In this document: positions 36,353 through 44,105 of the stretch, in pieces
Layout of the letters: every line of letters starts with the position of its first letter
How positions within the stretch are numbered: position 1 is the first letter of the stretch
Assembly (NCBI GenBank): GCA_016718315.1
Contig: JADKDV010000005.1
Location: 620,001-684,000, forward strand
Length of the DNA stretch: 64,000 nucleotides
Reading direction: 5' to 3'
Source: Candidatus Obscuribacter sp.
GTDB lineage: Bacteria > Cyanobacteriota > Vampirovibrionia > Obscuribacterales > Obscuribacteraceae
Notes under the pieces: model-generated
The model's database searches: none
What the model saw: the letters and a program-made list of their open reading frames with translations, nothing else
Told to the model about the DNA's origin: nothing
Translations under genes and position numbers: made by a program

Positions 36353-36756
36353 AGGTATAGACGCCTTTTGCCAAACACTTTGCTTTGACCGTTATTGCCA
36401 TTTTGAATTAGTGTATTTAAAAGCTCTATGCCATCCTCAGCTGTCAGTGCTGTGTGGATACCTTTGAGCGTGATGCCTAATTCAGTAATGGTGATTGCGA
36501 TGGCGGGCTGCATTCCTACCAGGACGGTATTGCAATCCAGCAAACGTGAGGTTTTAGCGATATTGCCCAGGACTCGACCCATAAATGAGTCGACCATTTC
36601 CAGTGCGGAAATATCTATCAACACTCCCTTGGAAGAGTAGTCGACAATCTTTTGCGTCAGGTCTTCTTGCAGTGCCAGAGCGCTTCTGTCATGGAAGTCT
36701 ACCTGAATCGTTACAAGTAGAATTTCACCAAGTTTTAGTATTGGTATTCTTTCCAT
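36349..36756 (-). CDS. rsbS: RsbS, stressosome STAS antagonist
   Basis: 135 residues, a single STAS domain: RIPILKLGEILLVTIQVD, GVLIDISALEMVDSFMGRVLG and LVGMQPAIAITITELGI. S57 in the VDSF motif is the expected phosphorylation site of RsbT. RsbS forms the stressosome core with RsbR. ATG 36756 lies 5 bp after the RsbR stop. Confidence 0.95.
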   Translation of the reverse strand: MERIPILKLGEILLVTIQVDFHDRSALALQEDLTQKIVDYSSKGVLIDISALEMVDSFMGRVLGNIAKTSRLLDCNTVLVGMQPAIAITITELGITLKGIHTALTAEDGIELLNTLIQNGNNGQSKVFGKRRLYL

Positions 36757-36761
36757 AATGT

Positions 36762-37634
36762 CTAATTTGTCGCTTTTTCAGACTTTCGCTCTACCTTCCA
36801 TCCGCCCTGTGTCAGGGCTTCTTTGATGGCATCTGCCATAGTCGCTTTTGTGGTGATATCGTGGATGTCGATACCGAGGTGGACAATTGTTTGAGCGATT
36901 TGTGGTCTGATACCGCTGATGATGCAATCAGCACCCATCAGTCTTGTTGCTGCCACAGTCTTCATCAGATGTTGTGCTGTCTGTGTATCTACTGTTGGTA
37001 CACCTGTTATGTCGAGAATTGCTACTTTTGAGCCTGTCTCCACGATACGCTGCAAAAGTGCTTCCATTACGATTTGAGTGCGTGCGCTATCCAGTGTGCC
37101 AATAAGAGGCACAGCCAGCACACCGTCCCAGAGTTTGATTACAGGAGTGGACATCTCCATCATCTCTCGCTGTTGACGCCTGATGATTGCTTCGCGACTT
37201 TGCTGATACGCTTCGGAGGTATGCAGACCTAGCTTGTCCAAAAGAGAAGATAGTTCCACGATTTGTTTAATTAGGTTGGCTTCTGTTTGACCAGCTCTAG
37301 CATTTAGCCTTGCAAAAAGAGGCTGCTTGAGCGAAAAAATAAATTTGGCTGTTTCGGTTGGCGTTGAGCCCTGTACTGCTCTACTCGTCGAGAGCTCTGT
37401 GAGCATGGTTTGCAGATCTTTCCATTCTGGCTTTGTTAGGTCGGAAAGGTTGCCTTTTTCGCTGCCTTGTTCAAATAGTCTAATGAATTCTTCTGAAGAG
37501 CTACGAATTGTAGTCTCAGGTACCGAACGGGATCTTTCTGGATCACTCAATTGTTGATTGATCCATTCATCAAGTATTTCAGACCTGGAATCATGCAATA
37601 TCTTTGCCAGCGGAGATGCGGTTTCGCTCGTCAT
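36762..37634 (-). CDS. rsbR: RsbR-type stressosome sensor
   Basis: 290 residues. The N-terminal helical domain (about 1-150) matches RsbRD_N rather than a haem globin: ILDEWINQQLSDPERSRS, then LFARLNARAGQ. The linker helix leads to a C-terminal STAS domain (about 165-275): LAVPLIGTLDSARTQIVMEA, ILDITGVPTVDTQTAQHL, GIRPQIAQTIVHLGIDI. Thr residues in VDTQTAQ and IAQT are candidate RsbT sites. AGAGGG precedes ATG 37634. First gene of the operon; the sensed signal is unknown. Confidence 0.93.
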   Translation of the reverse strand: MTSETASPLAKILHDSRSEILDEWINQQLSDPERSRSVPETTIRSSSEEFIRLFEQGSEKGNLSDLTKPEWKDLQTMLTELSTSRAVQGSTPTETAKFIFSLKQPLFARLNARAGQTEANLIKQIVELSSLLDKLGLHTSEAYQQSREAIIRRQQREMMEMSTPVIKLWDGVLAVPLIGTLDSARTQIVMEALLQRIVETGSKVAILDITGVPTVDTQTAQHLMKTVAATRLMGADCIISGIRPQIAQTIVHLGIDIHDITTKATMADAIKEALTQGGWKVERKSEKATN

Positions 37635-38365
37635 ATTCGTCCCTCTATCTGCAATTAGCCGTCATTATGTGATATTTGCTAAGACTGATGCACAACTGCC
37701 AAGTCTTTATAAACAAACTTTACTGTGTAAGGCGTATTTGAATTGTAGTGTACGTTTGAGCATTGTTCGCTGATGGTAACTGTATCGTAGTCCAGGTTTG
37801 GCTTTGGTGATCGCTCACGGGCTTCGCTGGAGCTTATTGATGAGCTTGCTAGAGCGTATTGTTGAGCTTGTTGGAGCAGTTATTGTTGAGCTTGCTGGTG
37901 CGGCTTACTGTTGAGCTTGCCTGGTCTAGCCAGGCAGTCAAGTCTATGTTGGTCTGTTTGCCCTCAGAGAGTTGGCTCGTTGCTAAAGGTCCATCAAACT
38001 CATTTGCTCGACAAGAAGAATTGTTGGACTGGTAAAGAGTGGGCACCGCAAATGGTGGCGTAGATTTTTTTGTTTGTTGTGGATGTTTGATCTGCTGATG
38101 CAATTTTTAGTAGATGTGCAGAATTTTTAGTAGCTAATGATCTTGAGCAATTTATGTCTACTGTATATATCAATCTGATTGGGCAAATGTTTCAACAATT
38201 GCCATTTTTTTGCTGGTACTGTGTCTAAAAAGTGGCGAGAAAAAGACTAAAAAAATCTTTTGTAGGCACAGTAAGCACTCTCGGGTTTTATTAGTATTTT
38301 CACCACTTGAAGAAGTCAAGGGTGCGCGTAGTATGGATTTGTTGAAGGCGAATGGAGGGTGACAA
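37635..38365. other. 731-bp non-coding region upstream of the Rsb operon and a small gene
   Basis: No convincing gene. It holds four TGAGCTTG-based units at 37841-37919, a GCCTGG/CCAGGC hairpin at 37919-37935, and two copies of AATTTTTAGTAG 20 bp apart (38102 and 38122), which could be an operator or an AT-rich promoter element. On the minus strand TTACAC with a TATAAA-like sequence near 37700-37735 is a weak promoter candidate for the Rsb operon. Confidence 0.5.
37841..37919. repeat. Degenerate tandem repeat, 22-25 bp unit
   Basis: TGAGCTTG recurs at 37841, 37863, 37887 and 37912, embedded in units like TATTGTTGAGCTTGCTGGTGC with spacings of 22, 24 and 25 bp. It lies about 200 bp upstream of the Rsb operon. 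No open frame explains it. Confidence 0.6.
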
Positions 38366-38689
38366 ATGCACGACGATGTCCCGCACTCTCGAGCTAGCGA
38401 AGCTAAGATTCGTGAGCTTACGGAATCTATAGAAAATGGCAATCACAATTACCTGGTTAAGTTTCTCAATCAGCTGCCCAGCTCCCAGGAAAGATACGAT
38501 GTATTGGAGCGCATCGAAAGACTAAACAACGAACGGCGTTATAGAAGTGGCAATACTCCCCGTTTAGCGCTTGAGCGCACGACCTATCCGGATAGCGATT
38601 TTATCGACATTGCACTGCTCAAAAAGAGTTCAGACTGGCTCTTTAGAGATGATGTGCTCTACAAAGAATCAGTAATCTGGAGCCATTAG
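38366..38689 (+). CDS. Small charged hypothetical protein
   Basis: 107 residues, no signal peptide. ATG 38366 has a strong GGAGGG ribosome binding site seven bases upstream. Highly charged and helical (ASEAKIRELTESIENGNHNY, DVLERIERLNNERRYRSG), acidic/basic mixed, probably cytosolic. Family unknown. It is followed by a terminator-like hairpin at 38704-38731. Confidence 0.65.
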   Translation: MHDDVPHSRASEAKIRELTESIENGNHNYLVKFLNQLPSSQERYDVLERIERLNNERRYRSGNTPRLALERTTYPDSDFIDIALLKKSSDWLFRDDVLYKESVIWSH

Positions 38690-38703
38690 GCATATAGACT
38701 TGA

Positions 38704-38731
38704 CCGGCACTCGCAACAAATGAAGTGCCGG
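38704..38731 (+). terminator. Terminator-like hairpin
   Basis: CCGGCACT and AGTGCCGG form a perfect eight-base stem with a 12-base loop, 14 bp after the stop at 38689, followed by the weak T-rich CTATTTA. Probably ends the small gene's transcript. Confidence 0.6.
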
Positions 38732-38800
38732 CTATTTACCTCCCGCATAAAATGAGCTTGAATAGACAGCGGTACGTCCCCGTCATAAGAAAGCTCATAA

Positions 38801-39142
38801 ATGAAATCTATCTGGCGAAAGCTAATCATCGCGTTGGTTTCAATCTGTGCAGTGTTAACGCTGGCTGGACTCTGGTATGACTCGCAAGCGCAATTGAGAG
38901 AAACATATCAGAGCCCGGACGGGAAATTTAAAATAGAGCTTTACGCTTATAAGCAGCTTACATCAATGCCCGGGCAGGGTAGTGACGGTCCTGGTAAAAT
39001 CAAGCTTGTCACCGATGATGGTGTCACTATTGATCAGGTCACTTTGCCTATGGTGCAGATGATGACCAAGCCTGAGTGGACTAAGACAAAAGTTGTTGTG
39101 CCCAAATGGGCCGAGTGGGACCTGCCGCTATCAGAGGATTGA
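38801..39142 (+). CDS. Small membrane-anchored hypothetical protein
   Basis: 113 residues. A signal anchor (LIIALVSICAVLTLAGLW, residues 8-25) precedes a short beta-rich extracytoplasmic domain (YQSPDGKFKIELYAYKQL, PGKIKLVTDDGVTIDQVTL). SPDGKFKIELY is typical of small exported domains, but the family is unknown. Convergent with the class V aminotransferase. Confidence 0.62.
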   Translation: MKSIWRKLIIALVSICAVLTLAGLWYDSQAQLRETYQSPDGKFKIELYAYKQLTSMPGQGSDGPGKIKLVTDDGVTIDQVTLPMVQMMTKPEWTKTKVVVPKWAEWDLPLSED

Positions 39143-39200
39143 GGTCGCGCGGTAATATCAATTGCAATCTATCCGTAAATTGGAGTTGCTCTCTTTGCGG

Positions 39201-40337
39201 TTAGTTTTTTAGCTCAGTTAATGCCTTTATTAACAGGTCAACATCGTGCTGACTGGTAAAGTAATGCACCGATGCTCTAAGGCATTCGGGCTCAGGTATG
39301 CTGCGGATCATGATATGTTTGCTATCGAGAGCCGTGGATAGATCGTGGTGGTTTTTGCCTGGTAGGGTAAACGATGTCAGTCCTGACAATCTGTTGCTCG
39401 GTATGACCTGTGCTCCGATTCTAGTCAGTTCTTCTTTTAGATAGTTGGACATATCGATTATCTGTGCGTGTCTCTGCGCGCTGTCGCCGGCAGACTGATG
39501 TAAGGCCAGTGCCTCGCGCCATCCTGCCAAAAGTGGGAATGCTGATGTGGCAATCTCAAATCTCTCTGCACCAATGGTGGTGCCGGTCATATGGTGTCTC
39601 CATCCCATATAAGTGGGTTGGAGCTTGTCCAATTGCGCGGGGGCTATATATAGACAGCCTGTACCCTCTGGACCGCAGAGCCATTTGTGCCCTGTGACTG
39701 CATAAAAATCCACACCGGTTTGCACTAGATTAAGTGCCATCGCGCCCGCTGACTGAGCGCCGTCAGCTAGTGTCAGTACGCCTTTTGCGCGACAGAGGTT
39801 GGCAATTGATTGGATGTCCAGTACTACTCCAGTATTCCAGAGGACATGACTAAAGGCAAAGAGTCTGGTACGTGCATCGATTAACTGGCTCAGGCTCTCA
39901 AGTATCTGTTCGGTGGTCTGTCCCTTTACTGGCAAGACGCGCAGCTCAAGCCCCTGCCTCGCTGCCAGATTGGCAGAGGTATCGCTAATACTTGGGTGCT
40001 CGCAATCAGTGATGATCAAATTGTCGCCGTTTTGCCAGGTCAGTCCCCACATGGCGATATTGCAGGCTTCGGTGACATTCTGGGTGATGGCATAACAGTG
40101 CGCCTCACCACCAAATTCTTTACTTAAAGCCTGTCTGGTCATGTCTAATTGGTCTTGCAACCAGTGCGACATTTTGACGCTAAATGGACCATCTCGCTGC
40201 ACTTCTTCAAAGGCTTTGATAATGGCACTTAGTGCCACTTGAGGCAGTAGTCCCTGTCCACCAAAATTAAAATATGTCTTGTTGGCTAGGGCGGGGAACT
40301 GCTCTCTAAAAGCGAGCGGCAAATTGAGTTTGTGCAT
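39201..40337 (-). CDS. Class V aminotransferase-like PLP enzyme (cysteine desulfurase/epimerase type)
   Basis: 378 residues. PLP lysine K218 in VTGHKWLCGPEG, the D192/Q195 block LTLADGAQSAGA, and the substrate-binding FSHVLWNTG segment are as in SufS/isopenicillin-N-epimerase-like enzymes. The catalytic Cys loop of true cysteine desulfurases is not evident near the C terminus (IPEPECLRASVHYF has one Cys in a different context), so epimerase or lyase activity is as likely. ATG 40337. Downstream of a membrane protein gene by 17 bp. Confidence 0.85.
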   Translation of the reverse strand: MHKLNLPLAFREQFPALANKTYFNFGGQGLLPQVALSAIIKAFEEVQRDGPFSVKMSHWLQDQLDMTRQALSKEFGGEAHCYAITQNVTEACNIAMWGLTWQNGDNLIITDCEHPSISDTSANLAARQGLELRVLPVKGQTTEQILESLSQLIDARTRLFAFSHVLWNTGVVLDIQSIANLCRAKGVLTLADGAQSAGAMALNLVQTGVDFYAVTGHKWLCGPEGTGCLYIAPAQLDKLQPTYMGWRHHMTGTTIGAERFEIATSAFPLLAGWREALALHQSAGDSAQRHAQIIDMSNYLKEELTRIGAQVIPSNRLSGLTSFTLPGKNHHDLSTALDSKHIMIRSIPEPECLRASVHYFTSQHDVDLLIKALTELKN

Positions 40338-40354
40338 TTATAGAATTCATTTCT

Positions 40355-40966
40355 TTATGTGGTTCGATCCTCCGTATTGTATCTGGCTTTGATTGTCTCT
40401 AGATAGTTATTAGAGTATTGAGTCACCAATAGTATCCACTGACTGAATAAAGCTCTCAGCGTAGTGCTGATAAGTGTGCAGTATAAAATCAGCTGCGGTT
40501 GGTCAAAGCCAATTTTGCCGGGGAAATAGTGTGCGCATAAAATCAAACCTACAATGTTTGAAAGTATATAAATGATGTAACCATAACCTATTTGCAGGAG
40601 TGTTTTTTTGTCGTATTTTAATCCTTGTGCCTTTAGCGACTCAATTGCTTCTGTCCGCTCGGTTTTTTGATCGGCTAGATATTGTTTGAGGGACTTTTTG
40701 CTGTAGATAATCCGGCCCATTGCAATAAGGGCCGAAATTGCAAAAGTAAAACTGGATAGAGTGGCCACAAATAGAGCGGCCTCGACCAAACCAAAGGAGA
40801 AGAAAACTCCATTGATTTTGCTCAATACCACTGTCCAGAGCCAAGCTTGCATAAAGCAATAGACCACAGGAATCAACATAGGTAAAACTAGCAGCCCGGT
40901 GATCAGAACAAAAAGTTCTGTGGAGGAGGCTAAGCTATTTTGCTCTTTTGTATTAGGTGCTTGCAT
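40355..40966 (-). CDS. Four-helix integral membrane protein, unknown
   Basis: 203 residues. Hydrophobic helices at about 15-40 (LITGLLVLPMLIPVVYCF), 55-85 (LVEAALFVATLSSFTFAISALI), 130-147 (YGYIIYILSNIVGLILC) and 155-180. A cytosolic charged loop lies between helices 2 and 3 (KSLKQYLADQKTERTEAIES). No family recognised. It is co-directional with the aminotransferase. Confidence 0.6.
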   Translation of the reverse strand: MQAPNTKEQNSLASSTELFVLITGLLVLPMLIPVVYCFMQAWLWTVVLSKINGVFFSFGLVEAALFVATLSSFTFAISALIAMGRIIYSKKSLKQYLADQKTERTEAIESLKAQGLKYDKKTLLQIGYGYIIYILSNIVGLILCAHYFPGKIGFDQPQLILYCTLISTTLRALFSQWILLVTQYSNNYLETIKARYNTEDRTT

Positions 40967-41090
40967 GTTTTTGTACCAAACTTAGTACTATCATTCTTTC
41001 ACTTGGCAACCGGTTGTTTGTCTGGCCTAATGAATTGTTCAGAATGTGCAAGCAGTGGTAAGTTTGTCTGACAAATCACGGGTGATAGTT

Positions 41091-41630
41091 ATGCTCAATC
41101 AGCTTCAAACTCCACGCCTACTTTTGAGGCACTGGGAAGACACCGATATTGAGCCATTTGTAGCCCTCAATCAAGATATCGAAGTGATGGAATTTTTTCC
41201 CAGTACTCTCAGCCGTGAGCAAAGTCTGGAGATGATAGGGCGCATTGAGGGCGGCTTCAAAACTAACGGCTATGGTCTGTGGGCAGCGCAGTTGCTCGAT
41301 AGCAGGGAGTTTATTGGCTTTGTCGGTTTAAATGTGCCGCGCTTTGAGTGTCACTTTACGCCCTGTGTGGAGATTGGTTGGCGTCTTGCCAGAGCCTACT
41401 GGGGCAAGGGGCTGGCTACTGAGGCGGCGCATGCCGCACTGGACGCCGGCTTTGAGATGTTTGGCTTGAGCGAGATTGTGAGCTTTACCACGGTGCACAA
41501 CATCAGGTCCAGACGCGTCATGGAAAAAATCGGCATGACGAGAGATCCTGCCGAGGACTTTGACCATCCCATGGTGACAGGACCGCTGCAAAAGCATGTG
41601 CTTTATCGCAAGTCCAATCTATCAGGCTGA
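41091..41630 (+). CDS. GNAT acetyltransferase, RimJ/RimL type
   Basis: 179 residues from ATG 41091; a GTG at 41046 would add 15. Acetyltransf_3 pattern: LQTPRLLLRHWEDTDIEPFV, CVEIGWRLARAYWGKGLATEAA (acetyl-CoA binding, G-x-G-x-x-[TS]) and VHNIRSRRVMEKIGM. The family acetylates protein N termini, antibiotics or metabolites; substrate unknown. The stop overlaps that of the convergent 39-bp-repeat gene by 9 bp. Confidence 0.93.
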   Translation: MLNQLQTPRLLLRHWEDTDIEPFVALNQDIEVMEFFPSTLSREQSLEMIGRIEGGFKTNGYGLWAAQLLDSREFIGFVGLNVPRFECHFTPCVEIGWRLARAYWGKGLATEAAHAALDAGFEMFGLSEIVSFTTVHNIRSRRVMEKIGMTRDPAEDFDHPMVTGPLQKHVLYRKSNLSG

Positions 41631-42959
41631 TAGCTCAGTAGGTGGTGCGACTGTTGGACGAGTCGCTGCTGGTTTTGGTTTATCGCGCAGCTTAAGTTTA
41701 TTATTGGGGTCCCAGTAAAACTCTTTGCCCTTAATTCTTGGATCTTCGCTCTTCTCGGCGCCTTTATTGAGCTCTTCGGTGATTGTGTCCTTGGTTGTTC
41801 CAGGTTTGAATAAATCGGGACGCTGCTTAAAAGATTCATCAATCGCAGTTCCTAGCCTCTCGACTGATGGGTCAAGTGGCTTCTCTCTAGGTATCTGCGT
41901 GATTCCCTTAATCGCCTCGTTAGCAATGTCTTGACTGCTAAATTGTTTTGGCGGTTGATCTGTAGGGTTGGCTGGAGGTGCGTCGCCAGGTTTAGCTGGA
42001 GTTGCATCGCCTGGTTTTGGCGCAGCTTCTGGTGCTTTAGCTGTGGCGTCTTTTGTCAGTCTTTCAGCTAGTTCTCCATGACCCGATTTTTTTAGCTCAT
42101 CGGTTACAGCTTTGAGATTGTCTTTATTGATAAATGCGTGGTTCTGCTTGAGACCAGCTAACCCTGGTAAGTTTGGATCGGCTTTTTGCTGGTCTCCGTA
42201 GACTTTTTTAAAGGCTTCGGTCAGTGCTTTTACATCAGCTTGTTTGGTAGGTTGTCCATCAGCTGCTAGTAGACGCGAAGCGACTTGATATGGGCCTTCA
42301 CCGCGACGTACTTTGGCGTTTTCTAAAAATTGGGGGTTAGTGGCCTGTGCATCGGTTGGTGATGCAGGTGGTGCCTCGGCCGGAACACTCGCAGGTATCT
42401 TGTCTGTAGGGACTTCACCGGGACGGGCAGGAGGTACCTTATCTACAGGGACTTCACCGGGACGGGCAGGAGGTACCTTATCTACAGGGACTTCACCGGG
42501 ACGGGCAGGAGGTACCTTATCTACAGGGACTTCACCGGGACGGGCAGGAGGTACCTTATCTACAGGGACTTCATCGGGACGGGCAGGAGGTACCTTATCT
42601 ACAGGCCCATCCGGTGTTGGAGCTTTTGCCTGTGGCTGATCGCCCGGCTGTTCGCCAGGTTTGGGCGGTACCGTCGCAGCGTCAGATGTCGCCGCCGCTA
42701 ACTCTGGTCCTTTGCCTTTACCTTTGTTTTCGGCATCGACGGTAGCCTGATCTACCATCTGTGTTTTTATAAATTTGGCGGAAGTATCTCCAGTAAATTC
42801 CATTGCCGGCACGACGCCTTTAGCGACTAAATCGTCGCTTTTGGCCGCAAGGTTGTCGCGATTGCCTCCTACCTGTAGGTCTGGAGCATTAAAGACCGCT
42901 GCTTCAGCTCTTGGTTGCGGGACGTCTTGAACTGCGTCCTTGGGAGCACCTGGATTCAT
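41622..42959 (-). CDS. Large Pro/Ala/Asp-rich hypothetical protein with 13-residue repeats
   Basis: 445 residues from ATG 42959 (TTG at 42965 also possible). No signal peptide or membrane segment. Five tandem copies of PARPGEVPVDKVP (one reads PARPDEVP) form residues about 122-190, encoded by a 39-bp DNA repeat. Further Pro/Ala-rich linkers flank two folded-looking regions: VASRLLAADGQPTKQADVKAL (about 225-300) and a C-terminal PSVERLGTAIDESFKQRPDL (about 365-440). The repeats look like a stalk or spacer. Family unknown. Confidence 0.65.
   Translation of the reverse strand: MNPGAPKDAVQDVPQPRAEAAVFNAPDLQVGGNRDNLAAKSDDLVAKGVVPAMEFTGDTSAKFIKTQMVDQATVDAENKGKGKGPELAAATSDAATVPPKPGEQPGDQPQAKAPTPDGPVDKVPPARPDEVPVDKVPPARPGEVPVDKVPPARPGEVPVDKVPPARPGEVPVDKVPPARPGEVPTDKIPASVPAEAPPASPTDAQATNPQFLENAKVRRGEGPYQVASRLLAADGQPTKQADVKALTEAFKKVYGDQQKADPNLPGLAGLKQNHAFINKDNLKAVTDELKKSGHGELAERLTKDATAKAPEAAPKPGDATPAKPGDAPPANPTDQPPKQFSSQDIANEAIKGITQIPREKPLDPSVERLGTAIDESFKQRPDLFKPGTTKDTITEELNKGAEKSEDPRIKGKEFYWDPNNKLKLRDKPKPAATRPTVAPPTELSA
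42394..42606. repeat. 39-bp tandem repeat array, about five and a half copies
   Basis: GGTACCTTATCTACAGGGAC recurs at 42433, 42472, 42511, 42550 and 42589, exactly 39 bp apart, with near-identical units and one substitution in the last (CCGGGA to TCGGGA). A diverged copy precedes it from 42394. In-frame within 41622-42959, so copy number could change without frameshift. Confidence 0.9.
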
Positions 42960-43086
42960 TTGCAATACCCGTTAGTAAATTAATCGTGCTGGTTTATACG
43001 CACTTAGAGGGAAAATTCGACAGACTCCAGGTTAGACCTACCCAGTTCAATCAAAAATCAATCTTAATCTGAGAATCGCTGGGCGA

Positions 43087-44046
43087 TTACTTTGCGCTGC
43101 CGGCTGCCTTGGTGGCACTGGTTGAGGCACCTGTTGTGCCTGGCTTGATGCTGGCTTGTGGGGTGGCGCTGTTGCCTGCTGAAGTTGTTTGGCTTGCCGG
43201 AGTCTTGGCTCTGGACTCGTCTTGATAGTTGCGGATATAGAGATTTGTGCCAACGGGGCTAAGTTTTGCTCCCGCTTTAGCGTTTTTATCGCTCATCAAA
43301 CTCTGCAGATTGTCTGCTGTTTTTTGTAGCTCTGCCGAGCGCCTATTGGCACTATCGATGTGTCCTTGCGACTGTTGATCATAAATACCGCGCAAGCCAT
43401 CTAGCTGCTGCAAAACCTCGGGCGGTATCGGTAACTGATGCTGAGTGCCGCGTCTGTAATATTTTAGACCGTCAAGTATGTCTTGTTTCTTGTTGCCCAA
43501 AATCGTTGAGCTGCGGCTCTTGGCGTCACTGGCTAACTCGCCTGCTGTGCGCAAGCTGCGCTCGCGTTCACGTTTGACTTCATCATTGAGAGTGCTTACA
43601 GCTCTGTCCAGATGAGGGTTACTCGGTTTTGGCGGAGTTTTTGGTATCTCCTTTTCTTTCTCTTTCTTTTCGCTTTCGCCTTCTTCGACGCCGAGATAAC
43701 CGAGCGCCACCTTAGACAGTTTGCCTACTTCTTTGTTGGGCTCAAGGGCATAAGCTATGCGAAATTCTTTAATAGCATCTTGTTTTTTGTTGAGGTGGAC
43801 ATAAGTGTTTGCAAGATAATAATGCAACACAGCATTGTCAAAGTCTGAAGCTAAAGCCTGCCCCAGATGCCCTTCAGCTGCTTTGTATTCGCCTTGATTA
43901 TATTCTTCCATGCCCTGTTTGAGAGCCGGGCTGAGAGCAAAAGCTGGGCTTATGGTGAGCTGGATGGTAAGCGCTAAAGCAAGAGCAGCACTGCAAAAAG
44001 GCGGTGTCAATTTGATTGATTTGCTGCTAGTAAGCCACTTACACAA
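43087..44046 (-). CDS. Exported TPR protein, paralog of the gene at 62473
   Basis: 319 residues from TTG 44046 (GAGGTGG upstream). Signal peptide ends near ISPAFALS. Two to three TPRs (GMEEYNQGEYKAAEGHLGQA, LHYYLANTYVHLNKKQDAIK) occupy residues 45-125, followed by a Lys/Glu linker (SEKKEKEKEIPK) and a helical C-terminal half. The HYYLAN(T/I)Y TPR and overall layout recur at 62473-63465. Periplasmic scaffold by inference. Confidence 0.75.
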   Translation of the reverse strand: MCKWLTSSKSIKLTPPFCSAALALALTIQLTISPAFALSPALKQGMEEYNQGEYKAAEGHLGQALASDFDNAVLHYYLANTYVHLNKKQDAIKEFRIAYALEPNKEVGKLSKVALGYLGVEEGESEKKEKEKEIPKTPPKPSNPHLDRAVSTLNDEVKRERERSLRTAGELASDAKSRSSTILGNKKQDILDGLKYYRRGTQHQLPIPPEVLQQLDGLRGIYDQQSQGHIDSANRRSAELQKTADNLQSLMSDKNAKAGAKLSPVGTNLYIRNYQDESRAKTPASQTTSAGNSATPQASIKPGTTGASTSATKAAGSAK

Positions 44047-44105
44047 ATGACCACCTCAATGTAGTCTCTATCACTATTATGCCCCATCCCTGCTTTTAGT
44101 AGAGA

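Noticed and set aside
37849..38103. Minus-strand 84-residue frame in the non-coding region
   Set aside because: Low-complexity ending produced by the TGAGCTTG repeats; no start signal.
42394..42606. Possible CRISPR-like regular repeat array
   Set aside because: No spacers; units are contiguous and in frame with a protein gene.
42313..42639. Plus-strand 108-residue frame with repeated Gly/Thr/Ser motif
   Set aside because: Antisense shadow of the 39-bp repeats of the real minus-strand gene.
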